Positions 45,751 through 56,739 of a stretch of 64,000 bases of DNA are shown piece by piece. The notes under the pieces were generated by a model. It did not search any database, was not told where the DNA came from, and was given only the letters and a program-made list of their open reading frames with translations. The translations under genes were made by a program, and so were the position numbers. The stretch covers positions 4,650,001 to 4,714,000 of the forward strand of contig OU342630.1 of NCBI GenBank assembly GCA_910589415.1. The letters run 5' to 3'. Every line of letters begins with the position of its first letter. Positions within the stretch are counted from its first letter, which is position 1. This stretch comes from Malachius bipustulatus. Taxonomy: Eukaryota; Arthropoda; Insecta; Coleoptera; Melyridae.

Positions 45751-48700
45751 AAAGGCAAGCTAACAATATTCCCCGGTTGGCGAGCCGTAAACATCAAGGG
45801 GAACCCAACACCATCAATCAAGGACGAATACCATTAGTGAGTAATTTTGCAACGGAGGTGGTGCCATATTTAGCAATAATTAACGTAGAAGGAATTCCGA
45901 GGAAATGTTTAATAGATACAGGGGCGTCTGCATCGCTTGCGAGGAGAAGTATAGTACCTAACGATATCACTTGTTTTCCTGTAGCACCCGATGTGAGTTT
46001 GATAGGTGTAACCGGACACGCCTTGAATTTGTACGGAGTCGCAGAACTGACCTTAGACACGGAAGCCAACGGCAAGGAACCGTCACGTGCCTCACTGTTT
46101 GTGGTAGATGATGACTTATTTGATGATTCAGATGTGCTGCTAGGCAGAGATTTCCTTAATCAACATGCCTGTACGATCCAATATTCACGGACCAGCAGCC
46201 CGGAACTGCATTTAGGTGACAAAGTACTCACACTAATGACCAACGAAGAAGCGGAACAACATCTAACAGGATTGCACATACATGCAGTGACCCAGAGAAA
46301 TCCTAGACCTATTAAAATTATTAACAGGAGATACAGTGACGTATTGGCTGGAAGGAGGAATGAGACTCGTGCGGTCAAGGTCAGTAGTGAAAACAATAAT
46401 AACGTCTACATGCAAGGATGCAATAGAGGACAAGGTCACAGCACATATGGACATACACCTATGTCAATAAACAACACGGAAGGTCGTCAGCGATCAATAG
46501 GAAATGCAGGTCACAAGGACACTTGGATGCAAGGATGCAATAGAGGACAAGGTCACAGCACATATGGACATACACCTATGTCAATAAACAACACGGAAGG
46601 TCGTCAGAGATCAATAGGAAATGCAGGTCACAAGGACACTTGGATGCAAGGATGCAATAGAGGACAAGGTCACAGAACATATGGACATACACCTAGGTCA
46701 ATAAACAACACGGAAGGTCAGCAACGATCAATAGGAAATGCAGGTCACAAGGATACTCGGAGGCAAGGATGCAATATAGGACAAGGTCACAGAACATATG
46801 GACATACACCTAGGTCAATAAACAACACGGAAAGTCAGCAACGATCAATAGGAAATGCAGGTCACAAGGATACTCGGAGGCAAGGATGCAATATAGGACA
46901 AGGTCACAGAACATATGGACATACACCCATGCCAGTAAGCAACACTGAAGGTCGTTGGCAGTCAACAGGAAATGTAGGTCACAGGAACACACATGCGTCA
47001 GCCCATGATAAAGCAAGGACGAGGAGAACTTCCAATGCAACAAGCTTTAAGGGAGAGAGGATTCCAAAATTAAACCAACCATTTATCAATTTTGTTTTTG
47101 GAGGAATGCAACATGATGAGCAGGAAGTAAATAATGCAAATGAGGGAGAACGCTCATCCATTGAAGAAAACGTGGAACAAAGGACAGAACAGGCCGATAA
47201 TTGTCAAACCTATGGAGCTGGAATGAAGATGATGTTGCGAATGGGATTCCAACCTGGAAAGGGACTAGGAAAGGACTTGCAGGGAATAGTTACTCCCATC
47301 GAGACACAATTGAGAAAAGGAAGAGGAGCAATTGGAGCTTATGGGTCGGAAAGACCAGGATGTAAGGACTATGGGCGTGAACAAAGGTACAAGAGCGAAG
47401 GGAGCTTCGAAGGGTTGTCCAAAGGGATGGAAGTGGAACAAGGTTCCAGAATCATTGAGAATAAAGGGATGTCCAAAGGGACGGAAGAGGAACAGGGTTC
47501 CAGAATCATTGAAATTAAAGGGTTGTCCAAAGGGACGGAAGTGGAACAAGGTTCCAGGATTAATGAAGATGTAAGGAGGTCCAAAGGGATAGAAGTGGAA
47601 CAGGGTTCCAGAATTACTGAAGATATAAGGAGGTCCAGAGGGATAGAATCGGAACAGGGTTCCAAGATTAATGAAGATAAAAGGAGGTCCAAAGGGATAG
47701 AAGTGGAACAGGGTTCCAGGATTTTTGAAGATATAAGGAGGTCCAAAGGGATACAGGAAGAAAAGGGTTCTTCCGGCAGCTACATGGAACAGGGTTCCAG
47801 GATTAATGAAGATATAAGGAGGTCCAAAGGGATACAGGAAGAAAAGGGTTCTTCCAGCAGCTACATGGAACAGGGTTCCAAGATTGATGAAGATATAAGG
47901 AGGTCCAAAGGGATAGAAGTGGAACAGGGTTCCAGGATTAATGAAGATAAAAGGAGGTCCAAAGGGATACAGGAAGAAAAGGGTTCTTCCGGCAGCTACA
48001 TGGAACAGGGTTCCAGGATTAATGAAGATGTAAGGAGGTCCAAAGGGATAGAAGTGGAACAGGGTTCCAGGATTAATGAAGATATAAGGAGGTCCAAAGG
48101 GATACAGGAAGAAAAGGGTTCTTCCGGCAGCTACATGGAACAGGGTTCCAGGATTAATGAAGATATAAGGAGGTCCAAAGGGATACAGGAAGAAAAGGGT
48201 TCTTCCAGCAGCTACATGGAACAGGGTTCCAGGATTAATGAAGATATAAGGAGGTCCAAAGGGATACAGGAAGAAAAGGTTTCTTCCGGCAGCTACGTGG
48301 AACAGGGTTCCAGGATTACTGAAGATATAAGGAGGTCCAAAGGGATAGGAGTGGAACAGGGTTCCAGAATTACTGAAGATGTAAGGAGGTCCAAAGGGAT
48401 AAAGGAAGAAAAGGGTTCTTCCAGCAGCTATGTGGAACAGGGTTCCAGAATTAATGAAGATGTAAGGAGGTCCAAAGGGATAGAGGAAGAAAAGGGTTCT
48501 TCCGGCAGCTACGTGGAACAGGGTTCCAGGATTAATGAAGATATAAGGAGGTCCAAAGGGATAGAGGAAGAAAAGGGTTCTTCCGGCAGCTACGTGGAAC
48601 AGGGTTCCAGGATTAATGAAGATATAAGGAGGTCCAAAGGGATAAAGGAAGAAAAAGGTTCTTCCGGCAGCTATGTGGAACAGGGTTCCAGGATTAATGA

Positions 48701-49793
48701 AGATATAAGGAGGTCCAAAGGGATAGAGGAAGAAAAGGGTTCTTCCGGCAGCTACGTGGAACAGGGTTCCAGGAATAATGAAGGTTTACAGGAGCAAGGC
48801 TCCAGGAATAATATAAGTTTACAGGAACTGGGTTCCGAGAATTATGAAGGTTTACAGGAGCAGGGCTCCAGGAATAATAGAAGATTACAGGAACAGGGTT
48901 CCAGAAATAATACAGGAATACAAGAACGAAGTTCAGAAGAGAAAGAAGAGAAAGAGCTTTTAACTGAAACCGAGGTCATACTCGAAGTCAAAACGACAAT
49001 CCAACCCCGTGGACAAACAATTGTACCCGGAAAAGGTAAACATACCATTACAAGGAAGGTTCAGTACGACAAGAAGACGAAGGAGAAACATTTTGAGGAA
49101 GGAGACTGGGTGTACATCAAAAACATGGCAGTCAAATTAGGTCAGTCAAAGAAGTTAAGTGCAACTTGGATTGGTCCCATGAAAATAGTCGAGAAAATAG
49201 GAGAAAAGACATATTTGGTAAGACATCCGGAAAAACAAAAGGAGTATACCGTCATGATCGATAGGATGAAGCCATATGTGGAACGAGCCGACTATTCAGA
49301 GAATCCAAGTCAGAAGAAACGGGAACGAAAGCTCCTAAGGGATAAAATTAATATCGAAAACAGTGAGAGTGAAGTGGAAGGAGGAACTGAAGAAGAAGAG
49401 GAGGAAGAAGGAGAGTTGTATGAAGGAACAGGGGACTCGGACCTAGAGATACGGGGCACTCGAAAAAATCAAAGAACCAAAGACAAACACACATACGCAG
49501 GGCGAAGAACTACCAAGGGTAAATATCCGGAGGAAGAAAGCAGTTCGGAAGACAGCGACTATGATCATGAATCTGATTGGGAGAACGACGAAAATCGCAG
49601 AAAGAAGAAACAGACAAGTGAATACACTCAGAAATATTGGCCCTACTGCTCGTCAGTCGTGTATTACCCAGGACCTGCACTGATTCCTGCGCATCCTGCG
49701 GAAAGGTCCAGAGTACCAGCACGAGAATCACCAGAAAGATACCCCAGAAGATCTACGAGACCTAGGCGACCACCTGTCCGTCTCGATTTGTAA
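45726..49793 (+). CDS. protease / G-patch / repeat / integrase-CTD-like ORF of B
   Basis: The frame is open from 45726, -1 to gag; the first possible non-frameshift start is a TTG at 45777, so translation is probably by frameshift. Counting from 45777: retropepsin with DTGASA at residues 47-52 and LLGRDFL near 121; five 39-residue repeats (212-406); a G-patch domain (about 479-523, many Gly plus M-G-F and G-K-G-L-G motifs); some 25 repeats of 18 or 27 residues built on [16 protein letters not shown] (about 542-1000); a short Q-E-Q-G-S-R-N-N array; an integrase C-terminal-like domain (about 1105-1166: [22 protein letters not shown]-x-I-D-R-M-K-P-Y); and an acidic, then Arg/Pro-rich tail. RT, RNase H and the integrase core are absent. 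A protease followed by a G-patch is known from betaretroviruses. Confidence 0.85.
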   Translation, partial: TSETDVKLERQANNIPRLASRKHQGEPNTINQGRIPLVSNFATEVVPYLAIINVEGIPRKCLIDTGASASLARRSIVPNDITCFPVAPDVSLIGVTGHALNLYGVAELTLDTEANGKEPSRASLFVVDDDLFDDSDVLLGRDFLNQHACTIQYSRTSSPELHLGDKVLTLMTNEEAEQHLTGLHIHAVTQRNPRPIKIINRRYSDVLAGRRNETRAVKVSSENNNNVYMQGCNRGQGHSTYGHTPMSINNTEGRQRSIGNAGHKDTWMQGCNRGQGHSTYGHTPMSINNTEGRQRSIGNAGHKDTWMQGCNRGQGHRTYGHTPRSINNTEGQQRSIGNAGHKDTRRQGCNIGQGHRTYGHTPRSINNTESQQRSIGNAGHKDTRRQGCNIGQGHRTYGHTPMPVSNTEGRWQSTGNVGHRNTHASAHDKARTRRTSNATSFKGERIPKLNQPFINFVFGGMQHDEQEVNNANEGERSSIEENVEQRTEQADNCQTYGAGMKMMLRMGFQPGKGLGKDLQGIVTPIETQLRKGRGAIGAYGSERPGCKDYGREQRYKSEGSFEGLSKGMEVEQGSRIIENKGMSKGTEEEQGSRIIEIKGLSKGTEVEQGSRINEDVRRSKGIEVEQGSRITEDIRRSRGIESEQGSKINEDKRRSKGIEVEQGSRIFEDIRRSKGIQEEKGSSGSYMEQGSRINEDIRRSKGIQEEKGSSSSYMEQGSKIDEDIRRSKGIEVEQGSRINEDKRRSKGIQEEKGSSGSYMEQGSRINEDVRRSKGIEVEQGSRINEDIRRSKGIQEEKGSSGSYMEQGSRINEDIRRSKGIQEEKGSSSSYMEQGSRINEDIRRSKGIQEEKVSSGSYVEQGSRITEDIRRSKGIGVEQGSRITEDVRRSKGIKEEKGSSSSYVEQGSRINEDVRRSKGIEEEKGSSGSYVEQGSRINEDIRRSKGIEEEKGSSGSYVEQGSRINEDIRRSKGIKEEKGSSGSYVEQGSRINEDIRRSKGIEEEKGSSGSYVEQGSRNNEGLQEQGSRNNISLQELGSENYEGLQEQGSRNNRRLQEQGSRNNTGIQERSSEEKEEKELLTETEVILEVKTTIQPRGQTIVPGKGKHTITRKVQYDKKTKEKHFEEGDWVYIKNMAVKLGQSKKLSATWIGPMKIVEKIGEKTYLVRHPEKQKEYTVMIDRMKPYVERADYSENPSQKKRERKLLRDKINIENSESEVEGGTEEEEEEEGELYEGTGDSDLEIRGTRKNQRTKDKHTYAGRRTTKGKYPEEESSSEDSDYDHESDWENDENRRKKKQTSEYTQKYWPYCSSVVYYPGPALIPAHPAERSRVPARESPERYPRRSTRPRRPPVRLDL
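45741..45747 (+). promoter_or_regulatory. -1 ribosomal frameshift heptamer of B
   Basis: G-TTA-AAC in the gag frame lies directly before the TAG at 45748-45750. GTTAAAC is a slippery sequence used by some RNA viruses. Slipping by -1 gives a frame that is open from 45726 to 49793, with the stop bypassed. The downstream structure was not tested. Confidence 0.7.
46410..46994 (+). repeat. 117 bp in-frame tandem repeat, five units
   Basis: Units start ATGCAAGGATGCAAT at 46410, 46527 and so on; the period of 117 bp keeps a 39-residue repeat in frame. Units 1-2 are nearly identical; unit 5 is the most diverged. Confidence 0.9.
47401..48780 (+). repeat. 54/81 bp in-frame repeat array
   Basis: Two related units alternate: a short one (18 residues, [18 protein letters not shown]) and a longer one carrying an extra E-E-K-G-S-S-G-S-Y block (27 residues). 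Almost all units keep frame, and third-position differences are few, so the array expanded recently. The 3' end grades into a 9-residue LQEQGSRNN array to about 48925. Confidence 0.9.
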
Positions 49794-50780
49794 TTAAATA
49801 TTCAGGCTCATGTTAATAAATATAATTTTTTTTATCTAGTTATTATTGGAGTAAAATTCGCAAAATGCCTCGAAGGTGCACGCTGGTTAAATATAGGAAC
49901 AAAAAGAAGAATTCATGATTCCATTAAGGAATCGAACATCAACTCAAGTGTACTTAAGTCAAGTACCTACCTACGACAGGCTCACAGCAGAGTTGAGCTG
50001 TGTCTACATTACTTTCATCGGACGTGACACGCAACTACAGGTAACATGATATAAATCATTAATCAAGGATAATTAATTTCAGGAGGACACTAAATTATAA
50101 ATTTCAAAATTTTTGTCAAAGGCACATAATTATAAATAAGGAAAACGTAAAGAAATTTGGTTATGAAATTATTAAATTTAATCAGTTTGCATGAATTCTG
50201 GAGATGTCAAGAAGTCGGGAGAAATCCCCTAATGAAGGAAATAAAGGCGAGCTGGCTACTTGAATGAAGTAGGCACCTGGTCTGTTCGTTAATAATGAAT
50301 ATTAACGAACCAATTTTTTTTTTATAAATTGTAAAATGGTAATGTAACTAAGGGAGTAGAACGCTTGTTAATTTATAAAATGTAATGGTGGAACAGCATG
50401 ACCAAGTTATCTTAGGGCTGAAGGTTGTCTTAGTGTCCTAGATAGCCGAAGACGCGAACTTTTGACATTTCCTTCCTATCAGGCCGAACTGGACACAGTC
50501 ACGCCTTAGGATGGTTTGAACATGCTTGTCAGATTTTTGTAACATTGGTGTAGGTAGATCTGATAATGTAGTGAAGGGAATAATGATGAAATAATAACAA
50601 ACAACAAAATTTAAACAACAACTCATGATTTTAGCCGGAGTAACACCGTACGTGATAAACCAAGTGAGAGACTGCCAAGACCTGTGAATTGAAAGTGAAG
50701 TGCGCGTGCAGACTATTCGGAACTTTCTAAATCAGAGCCGCACATAAAACGCGTACCCGGAAAAATCGCGATCGGTCAAG
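49794..50780 (+). other. gap between the second ORF and env of B
   Basis: No credible ORF. It may hold the env splice acceptor (candidate at 50634) and env leader. Confidence 0.4.
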
Positions 50781-52757
50781 ATGTTGTGCCTAATGTTAGT
50801 ATGCTTCATCGGAATAAATTTGACAACAACGGGAGGACTTATTGCTTACGACTGCGAAGACCAAAGGGCCAATTTGACAATGATTTCTATAAAGGACATT
50901 GCCGCGTGCCCAGAACCAGAATCAGATTATGAAGTGGAGAAATTGTCAGTGAGGGTTATACAACGGAACGAGATCAAATTGAAGCACGTCATGACCTGTC
51001 TGGTGGAAATTATTCAGATGAAAATGTACTGCGGACATTGGTCGCACAACTCGGTAGTCAGTCAAAGCATGTCCAGCTATATTCATCAGCTAGGCGCAGA
51101 AGAATGTCACAACGTCCATAGGTATGGGACGCTACGAGTGTTCAATCAGCAAATAGGTCAAGTCGTCATGAACGGGAGTACCAAGGCATCACTGACCATC
51201 TTGGGAGAAGTGTACGCCAATGGAGATTGTCAAGGCACATCATATCATGAGGGTGGGAATTCCTGGAATGATATTGTCATTGTAGCCTCTGTCACTATTA
51301 ATGTCAGAGACTACTTCGCAAAGGTCAAGATTGAAGAGAACGAGATAAGTTTGTTGGGAGGAATTACTTGTCCATATATGGCCGGCTACTGTTTTGATTC
51401 AGTGTATGGAGAGACTATGTGGGATGAGGAGAAGAAACAAGAATGCCAACCATTTTATACCGTATTGTACACAGGGAAGGCCAGAAGAGTGATCAGCAGA
51501 GCCACAAAGAACGAGATATTAGTCGTGGAAAGTGAAGAGAAAATTTTTGCAGTAAACTTGGTAAAGAAGAAGCTAGTGTGTGGAGAAGAAGTATGGCAGA
51601 CGGAACATCCCAGATTGATGGTACTTGTAGGTGAAGCAGAATTCTCGCCAACATCAAAAATGAACTTAATACCAGAGAACACCGATCTGATGATGTACGT
51701 CAATAGTAAATTCATGTACATCGAGCAAGCATACAAACGAGAATTAAAAAGAATCTATCTAGATGTCATTCATCGCAGATGTCTCATGCAGAGAGAAATA
51801 TTAAGGAATAGACTGCTAATGGCTCCATTTTCCCCCAATACAGTAAGTCAGCTATTACAAAATGAACCTGGGTACGTAGGAAGAGTCTTAGGAGAAGTGC
51901 TGTACGTAATGAAATGTATCCCGAAAATCGTAAAGATCAGGCGAGCCAGCAACTGTTATCACGAGCTTCCCGTATTTCTGGATGAGCGAGAAATGTTTAT
52001 GGCACCTATCACTCACGTGCTACAAGTGACAGCGGAACAAATAGATTGCAGCGGGGCAGCACCACCTTTATACGAGATTGACAATGAATGGATAGGTCTC
52101 ACCCCCTTCCCTACGGTGAAGAGAGCACCAGAACAACTACAAGTACAGAAGTATCCAGCATTGAATTTTCAGCCGATCCTACCTATTGGGCAAGCAGGGC
52201 TATACACCAATGAAGAAGTCGAGCAAGTGCAACGCATACTAACGTTTGGTATCGAACGTAAGGCGGTCGAGAACATAATCACGCGACGGGTGGCCGGGTT
52301 AGACACCAGCGGGCAAGGTTACTCAGTATTACGTATCTTCAACCCGGAAGAATTAAAGGAACTCGCACATTCAACAATGAAACAAGTGTGGGGCTGGTTC
52401 GTGGATCTTGGGACATTCATGAGTGGAATCATTGGATTTTATGTTATATTCAGACTGATTAAATATGCCATCTCTGTAGTGTTGAACGGACTACACCTAT
52501 ACCAAACCTTGGGCTGTGGTATCTCATTAATAGCATGTGTGTGGAACTTTTTAACGGCATTCCTAGTGCAACGTCACTTAGTGCGGAAAAGTGCGACGAA
52601 ATCGGATCTGGACGATCCAGAAAACGTGACGAGTGGTGATTCCAAGCCTAAAGACAGAGAGACGAGTTCCCAGCAAGGTCAGACATCGGCGCCAGGCTTA
52701 TACCCGGTCGCGGCCTCGAAACAACATTGGGCGGATCAAGTTACGGTGCAACATTAA
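50781..52757 (+). CDS. env: envelope glycoprotein of B, class III-like (Jingchuvirales-like) candidate
   Basis: 658 codons with an N-terminal signal peptide (about residues 1-20). The ectodomain is Cys-rich with spaced motifs I-x-x-C, a CGHWSHNS motif near residue 92, further C/W/H positions, and a C-x-G-x-S-Y segment. Hydrophobic segments at about 543-567 and 577-597 would anchor it, followed by a ~60-residue polar tail. The arrangement recalls glycoproteins of Jingchuvirales (chuvirus-like negative-strand viruses), which arthropod retroelements are known to have captured, rather than the baculovirus-F-like env of errantiviruses; I see no obvious furin site. It would sit in the membrane and mediate entry. 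Intact frame, but its function is untested and the family call needs a profile search. Confidence 0.65.
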   Translation: MLCLMLVCFIGINLTTTGGLIAYDCEDQRANLTMISIKDIAACPEPESDYEVEKLSVRVIQRNEIKLKHVMTCLVEIIQMKMYCGHWSHNSVVSQSMSSYIHQLGAEECHNVHRYGTLRVFNQQIGQVVMNGSTKASLTILGEVYANGDCQGTSYHEGGNSWNDIVIVASVTINVRDYFAKVKIEENEISLLGGITCPYMAGYCFDSVYGETMWDEEKKQECQPFYTVLYTGKARRVISRATKNEILVVESEEKIFAVNLVKKKLVCGEEVWQTEHPRLMVLVGEAEFSPTSKMNLIPENTDLMMYVNSKFMYIEQAYKRELKRIYLDVIHRRCLMQREILRNRLLMAPFSPNTVSQLLQNEPGYVGRVLGEVLYVMKCIPKIVKIRRASNCYHELPVFLDEREMFMAPITHVLQVTAEQIDCSGAAPPLYEIDNEWIGLTPFPTVKRAPEQLQVQKYPALNFQPILPIGQAGLYTNEEVEQVQRILTFGIERKAVENIITRRVAGLDTSGQGYSVLRIFNPEELKELAHSTMKQVWGWFVDLGTFMSGIIGFYVIFRLIKYAISVVLNGLHLYQTLGCGISLIACVWNFLTAFLVQRHLVRKSATKSDLDDPENVTSGDSKPKDRETSSQQGQTSAPGLYPVAASKQHWADQVTVQH

Positions 52758-52966
52758 GCCGTAAGCACGTACGCGGTACACGTACGGTGAGGGCTCCTAG
52801 GCTTATGGAAATGATAATCATATAATTATTGTGACCCTAGAGTATATATAGGATCAGATAACCTTAGACATAGTATAGTTTTAGGAGGAAACTTTTAGAT
52901 TGTTCATAAGGGTATGTTATGGGTAAGATAAGTGAAAAAGTAACGCGTAACAACGCGGTTACTTTT

Positions 52967-52982
52967 AGAAAGTTGGGGGCAA
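52967..52982 (+). other. polypurine tract of B
   Basis: AGAAAGTTGGGGGCAA ends exactly where the 3' LTR begins. Confidence 0.75.
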
Positions 52983-55746
52983 TGTGATAGATCGAAAAAT
53001 ATCGATCATCAGTTGAAAATAATTTCTTTCATTTTCTTGATAATATTGAAATGAAAAGAATGGATAAATTGAAGGATATAGTAATTTGAGTCAAAGCGAG
53101 CGTCTGGCTGAAATAAAGGCGGCAGTCAGACGTGAAAATATGCATTAAGTATATGGGAATAATTAATAATACGAGCTCACACGGTTGATATGAAGTCGAG
53201 TAGTCATTATTTGAACAAAAACGTGGTATCAGGTTAACACTGCAACAGTGTTGCTCTTTATTCACCGCCGCCACGAGTGAGAAAATAGAACGAGAGTCAT
53301 TAAATAATAGCTGGGACAGGAGGTTTAATATAAAAAAAAATCATGAACGTGAGGTGCAAACAGAGGGCACGCGGAAAGAAATTAAGAAGGGGAAGCGAGG
53401 TATTAAATAGAGGAAAAAAGGGAGTAAGCGTCACTCTTTTAACTCTTTTAGTCAGTACGAGTTCCGAGTTCCTGGCTTCTTACGCGGCATTTTGTACTTC
53501 AAGAGTTACCGAGTTTTAGTTTTTCGGAGTTTGGTGGCCAGTCTCGGTGACAGTGTTAGTTCCGTTGAGGAGTTTTGTGGGGTAGTTCCTGGGAGTTTAG
53601 TTGAGTTACTTCGACTCTTGTAACTCTTTTAGTCAGTACGAGTTACTCAGTTCTCAGTTCTCAGTTGCAGTTAGTTCTCAGTTCTCAGTTGCGGAGTTCT
53701 CAGTTACTCAGTTCCAGTTAGTTTTAGTGACTTTGACTTTTACTTTTTAGTCGGTCGGCCACTTTTTACGTTACTCACTAACTGACTTACTCGCTCGGCG
53801 TCAGTTTTTTCGGAGTTTTGTGGCCAGTCTCGGTGTCAGTGTTAGTTCAGTTGAGGAGTTTTGTGGGGTCAGTTCCGCGGCATTTCGTATTTCACGAGTT
53901 ACCAAGTTTTTAGTTGAGTTTTAGTGATGGGACCAAGTTTTAGAGTTTAGAGTATTGAGTAAATGTAGGTATCGAGGGCGGGTGATAAAGGGTTAGAGTC
54001 CCTGAAATAATTGGTGAAGGGTTAGAGTCCCTGAAATAATTGATGAAGGGTTAGAGTTCCCGGGATATAATAATTGATGAAGGGTTTAGAGTCCCCGGGA
54101 TATAATAATTGGTGAAGGGTTTAGAGTCCCCGGGATATAATAATTGGTGAAGGGTTAGAGTCCCCGGGATATAATAATTGATGAAGGGTTAGAGTCCCCG
54201 GGATATAATAATTGGTGAAGGGTTAGAGTCCCCGGGATATAATAATTGATGAAGGGTTAGAGTCCCCGGGATATAATAATTGATGAAGGGTTAGAGTCCC
54301 CGGGATATAATAATTGGTGAAGAGTTAGAGTCCCCGGGATATAATAATTGGTGAAGGGTTAGAGTCCCCGTACATAATTGGTGGAGAGTTAGAGTCCCTT
54401 GGGGATATAGTTGAATTTTGAAAATTGAGTCAAGTTAGGTAGTCGGATCTGTGTTCCGAGAAAATAATTAATTGGGTATTAGAACTCGAATTAGGTGTCG
54501 TACCGTGAGCGTGCGAAAATGTGTTGAACTGTAGTGAGTGTCACTTAAAGGATTACTTGAAGAAATCACCCCTCCAACTTTCTAATGTAAGTGTTAAGAT
54601 GTAAGAGTAGAATGGTAGATTACTAATTGTCACAGATGTAGTGTTTTGGCCACTGGAAGCCCTCAAATTTGGGAATTTATGAAGTAATGGTTATTGAGAG
54701 TGTCAGAATGTAAAAATCATAAACTAACTTTTAATTTGAGTAAAAAGGTGGAAATAATAAATATAAGTCCCAAACTTGAGTGCTGCTTAATATGATGATT
54801 TAGTTACAGAATGTAGCATTATTTTTATTTGAATTAATTTTCCTGGTTTGGTAACAGTCAAATTATGTAACCATTTGAAGTAGATAAGAGAGGAGAGAGA
54901 GTGATGATTAGCGATTAACTATCTGGATCATCCGTCTATCCTCCTTTTCGAAAATTTAAAATTAATAATGTAATAATGCAGAGTTAATTATTTTGTATTT
55001 TGCAAGTGCCCAAAAATCAAGATATTAGTAAGGGTAGATCAACTTTTTTTTTTGTAATTCATGTATCAAAGTGATTTATTTTATCAATAATAAATTTGTT
55101 AAATTTATCTTCTCCTCTTTCATTCAAGAAAAATCACACTAGAACCCCAGCAGTGTTAAAAATAAATTAGTTTTGTGAGACTCAAGATTTTGAAAATAGA
55201 AGTTGAAAATATTAAAAGAGAGTCAGTGAAATTGTCAAGAGTCAATCAATGAATTAAAATAAGTAAAATAAAGTGAGTCCAGAAAAGGAAAAATAAGTAT
55301 TAAAATTACTGAGCTGGCAATGCCCTATACAGAATGAGAATCAATTTGACTAATAGTATAATATAAGTAAGTATCCAACCAGACGAAAAGAATTTGGAAT
55401 AATCAAAAGGTGGCAGATTTTCTGAAATTTCACAAAACAAAAGGTAAGTGCGGATTTTTGAGTTTTTTCTTGGATCGTTTTAGCTAGAGCCGCTGTGCAT
55501 TAAATTGTACAGTGTGGCCCCTACCTATTCATTTCTTTCGAAGCCTTTAACTGACAAACCGCTCGGCCAGCCAAAGGACTATTGTGACACAGGGAAGAAT
55601 GGAGAGAGTAGTAGGTAGATGAATAAATAAAGAAATTTGTTTATTCGTTTACGTACGTACGCACGTGCGTGAGCGGCGATTTTCGACGGAAATCTCGCCC
55701 GCCCGCGCGCGAAAAACTCTCCCCTTTTTACTCCCCGCCGGTTACA
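52983..55746 (+). repeat. 3' LTR of B
   Basis: 2764 bp, a near-identical copy of 40954-43718. Differences seen: one fewer A near 53340; G to A in the tandem array near 54323; two changes near 54968; one each near 55010 and 55204. Array at 53988-54400. Confidence 0.9.
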
Positions 55747-56314
55747 TAGCAATAAGACCATTGGTACGGCAATAAGGTGCTATGTGGAATCCCATAAAGA
55801 TTGGGATAAGAATTTGTCCAAGATTCGGCAAGCTATTAATACAGCAAGGCATGAGGTAACAGGGTTCTCACCTTCTTTTTTGAATTTTGGGCGATATGTG
55901 CCTTTGTCTGGAAATTATTATGGAACAGTTAAGTCTACTGACAATTTAGAAATAAGTCCTGGTGATCGAAAGTCCTATGCTAGTGAATTAGGGAATCTTT
56001 CTGAGATATTCCAGGAAGTGCAAAAGAGATTGCACGATTCTTATATTCGCAATGCCAAGAATTATAATCTTCGGAGACGAGATGTTGTCTTTGAATCAGG
56101 TGCTAAAGTTTGGCGTAGAAACAAGGTTTTGTCTGATGCTGCCGCGGGGTTTTCTGCAAAGCTAGCTCCAAGATACATACTATGTAGAGTTACGAAACGA
56201 ATAGGTCAAGTATCTTATCTATTAGAAAATATGGATGGTACTGATGCAGGTACCTGGCACGTGAAAGATCTGAAGGCGTACTTTGGGTCGAATTCTGATG
56301 TTTCGGTTGGGTAA
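55747..56314 (+). pseudogene. pol: integrase C-terminal part of A pol
   Basis: After the second TAGC copy the A integrase continues in phase (insert plus duplication is 14797 bases, and the frame register matches). It holds the end of the core, with a T-G-x-S-P-x-x-L-N-F-G-R motif typical of Gypsy integrases, then a helical stretch and the C-terminal domain (V-W-R-R-N-K, L-A-P-R-Y, T-W-H-V-K-D-L-K). It stops at 56312-56314. The 425 bp to the LTR has no env. On its own it has no start and is not expected to be made. Confidence 0.9.
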
Positions 56315-56739
56315 GAATCTTTTTGTGTTTTTTTGGTAGAGTTGTGACCATATGTGGTAGGTATATATCGTGCCGGTACGTGGCAATAAAGGATCTGAGG
56401 AGTACTTTGGTTGCAATTCTGATGCTTGTTTAAATAGAAGTTCCCTTGCGTTATTTTGGAGATCTAAGACCATAGATGCAATTTTTTATCTGAATTACTG
56501 CTACGGTAGCGAGAATTAGTTGTTTAGGGCGGACAATTCCTGGAGTAGAGTTTTCCCGATTTCGACCTTCCCCGATAGTGTCTCCATTATGGACGTATGA
56601 TACGCGTAGATATCAGCCCCTGGATAACAATATCACCCCTACATTGTAACACCTACTTTCGCACCCACTGACGAGTGCCCAGTATGAGTGAAAATTTATC
56701 CCCTTTGGCTTGTGTATTTTCACTTTCGGAGAGAGGTGG
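56315..56739 (+). other. 3' untranslated region and polypurine tract of A
   Basis: No ORF. It ends with GGAGAGAGGTGG (56728-56739) directly before the LTR, the expected polypurine tract. Confidence 0.65.

Larger units (their letters stand above)
40954..55746 (+). mobile_element. LTR element B: gag, protease/G-patch ORF and env, no RT
   Basis: The LTRs (40954-43718 and 52983-55746) start TGTGATAG and end CGGTTACA; the 4 bp duplication is TAGC. Order: LTR, primer site, ~900 bp leader, Gag, a 1338-codon ORF, a ~1 kb gap, envelope ORF, polypurine tract, LTR. No RT, RNase H or integrase D-D-E core is visible in any frame of the interior, although an integrase C-terminal-like domain survives at the end of the second ORF. 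All three ORFs are open. LTRs differ at about five bases and one A-run, so the insertion is recent. It would need RT and integrase supplied in trans. Confidence 0.9.

Noticed and set aside
47369..47746. Minus-strand 125-codon frame across the repeat array of B
   Set aside because: It is a shadow created by the repeat unit; the plus-strand ORF explains it.
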